Positions 52,720-52,920 of a DNA stretch of 52,920 bases are shown here, piece after piece (the stretch's first letter is position 1; each line of letters begins with the position of its first letter). The DNA lies in the NCBI GenBank assembly GCA_905235415.1, contig CAJOKX010000004.1:1-52920 (forward strand). The letters are read 5' to 3'. The position numbers and the translations under genes are program-made. The notes below the pieces were generated by a model. It was not told where the DNA came from. It searched no databases and saw only the letters and a program-made list of their open reading frames with translations. The stretch comes from an uncultured Lachnospiraceae bacterium (lineage in GTDB: Bacteria; Bacillota; Clostridia; Lachnospirales; Lachnospiraceae).

Positions 52720-52920
52720 TTAAAGTTCACAGGCCAGCCTCCGACCTTCTGCATGGAGTTCTGTGGGCACAACTGAAAACCATAGGCAGCCGACTGAGCT
52801 TTGCGAGTTGCTGCAGCCTCGGGTGCTGAACGTCCAGTGGACGTTCGTCCAGCACCGACCGGAACGGAGTGGAGAAGCGACCACGCTTCTATAGGAGCTG
52901 GGAGTGGCTGCAATGCAACC
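52720..52920. repeat. Long-hairpin interspersed repeat, copy 3 (left part, cut by window edge)
   Basis: The left end and both apical hairpins of the same element as at 11435-11709, in the same orientation. It starts TTAAAGTTCACAGGCCAGCC and runs to the window edge. Differences from copy 2 fall mostly in loops and junctions while the hairpin stems are kept. It lies just upstream of the protease promoter. Confidence 0.92.

Noticed and set aside
1-52920. Circular molecule closed through the terminal repeats
   Set aside because: The corresponding ~50 bases at the two ends differ at several positions, and the gene content is chromosomal. They are two different copies of a dispersed repeat.

Overview
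The window looks like a contig from a Gram-positive anaerobe of the Bacillota, class Clostridia, most probably a GC-rich Lachnospiraceae-type organism. The evidence is the short HisG plus HisZ pair, RecU, TrmK next to DnaG, a type A RNase P RNA, MBOAT/DHHW and DUF4358 envelope proteins, TTG starts behind strong Shine-Dalgarno sequences, and very large secreted proteins with Ig-like tails. This placement rests on family recognition, not on a database search. Almost all genes lie on the minus strand. The plus-strand exceptions are an SGNH hydrolase, a MerR-methyltransferase fusion, a Cof-type phosphatase and tRNA-Ala.

Layout on the minus strand, read from high to low coordinate inside each block. 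134-5188 is a histidine block (hisZ-hisG-hisD-hisB-HisF-like/hisI/hisE) with its own promoter. 5292-9085 is an RNA-modification and repair block (RsuA-type and RluA-type pseudouridine synthases, HAD phosphatase, a membrane protein with a probable C-terminal frameshift, recU). 9187-11334 is an mgsA-like, rsmD, coaD, coiled-coil operon ending in a terminator. 11803-12735 is a PfkB-type sugar-phosphate kinase. 12867-16917 joins MBOAT and DHHW envelope-acylation genes to thyA-folA, with a divergent SGNH hydrolase. 18479-20514 holds a DUF4358 lipoprotein and a PepV-like dipeptidase.

20696-25551 carries the MerR-methyltransferase fusion and, convergent with it, the dTDP-rhamnose operon rfbA-rfbB-rfbD-rfbC. 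The rfb promoter has MerR-type architecture (19-bp spacer holding a perfect dyad) and a leader with three repeated hairpins. 25948-29533 holds an AlaX-type editing protein, glmM and a phosphatase. 29740-41636 is given over to two huge secreted proteins (1,090 and 2,800 residues). rnpB, a TGS-containing nucleoside kinase and tRNA-Ala(GGC) follow. 44259-49768 is amylosucrase-like GH13, dgt, dnaG, trmK, without the expected rpoD. A subtilisin-like protease with four 68-residue repeats closes the window.

The most unusual object is a roughly 275-bp repeat present three times: cut by the left window edge, complete at 11435-11709, and cut by the right edge. The whole element folds on itself as one long imperfect hairpin with two apical hairpins. 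The complete copy is flanked by a 10-bp direct repeat that duplicates the T-tract of the kinase terminator, which is evidence that it inserted there. It contains no credible gene. Both contig ends fall inside it, so it is probably a high-copy family that broke the assembly. A second theme is compact divergent promoters: all four divergent gene pairs have promoter elements that overlap, share a -35 box or nearly touch.
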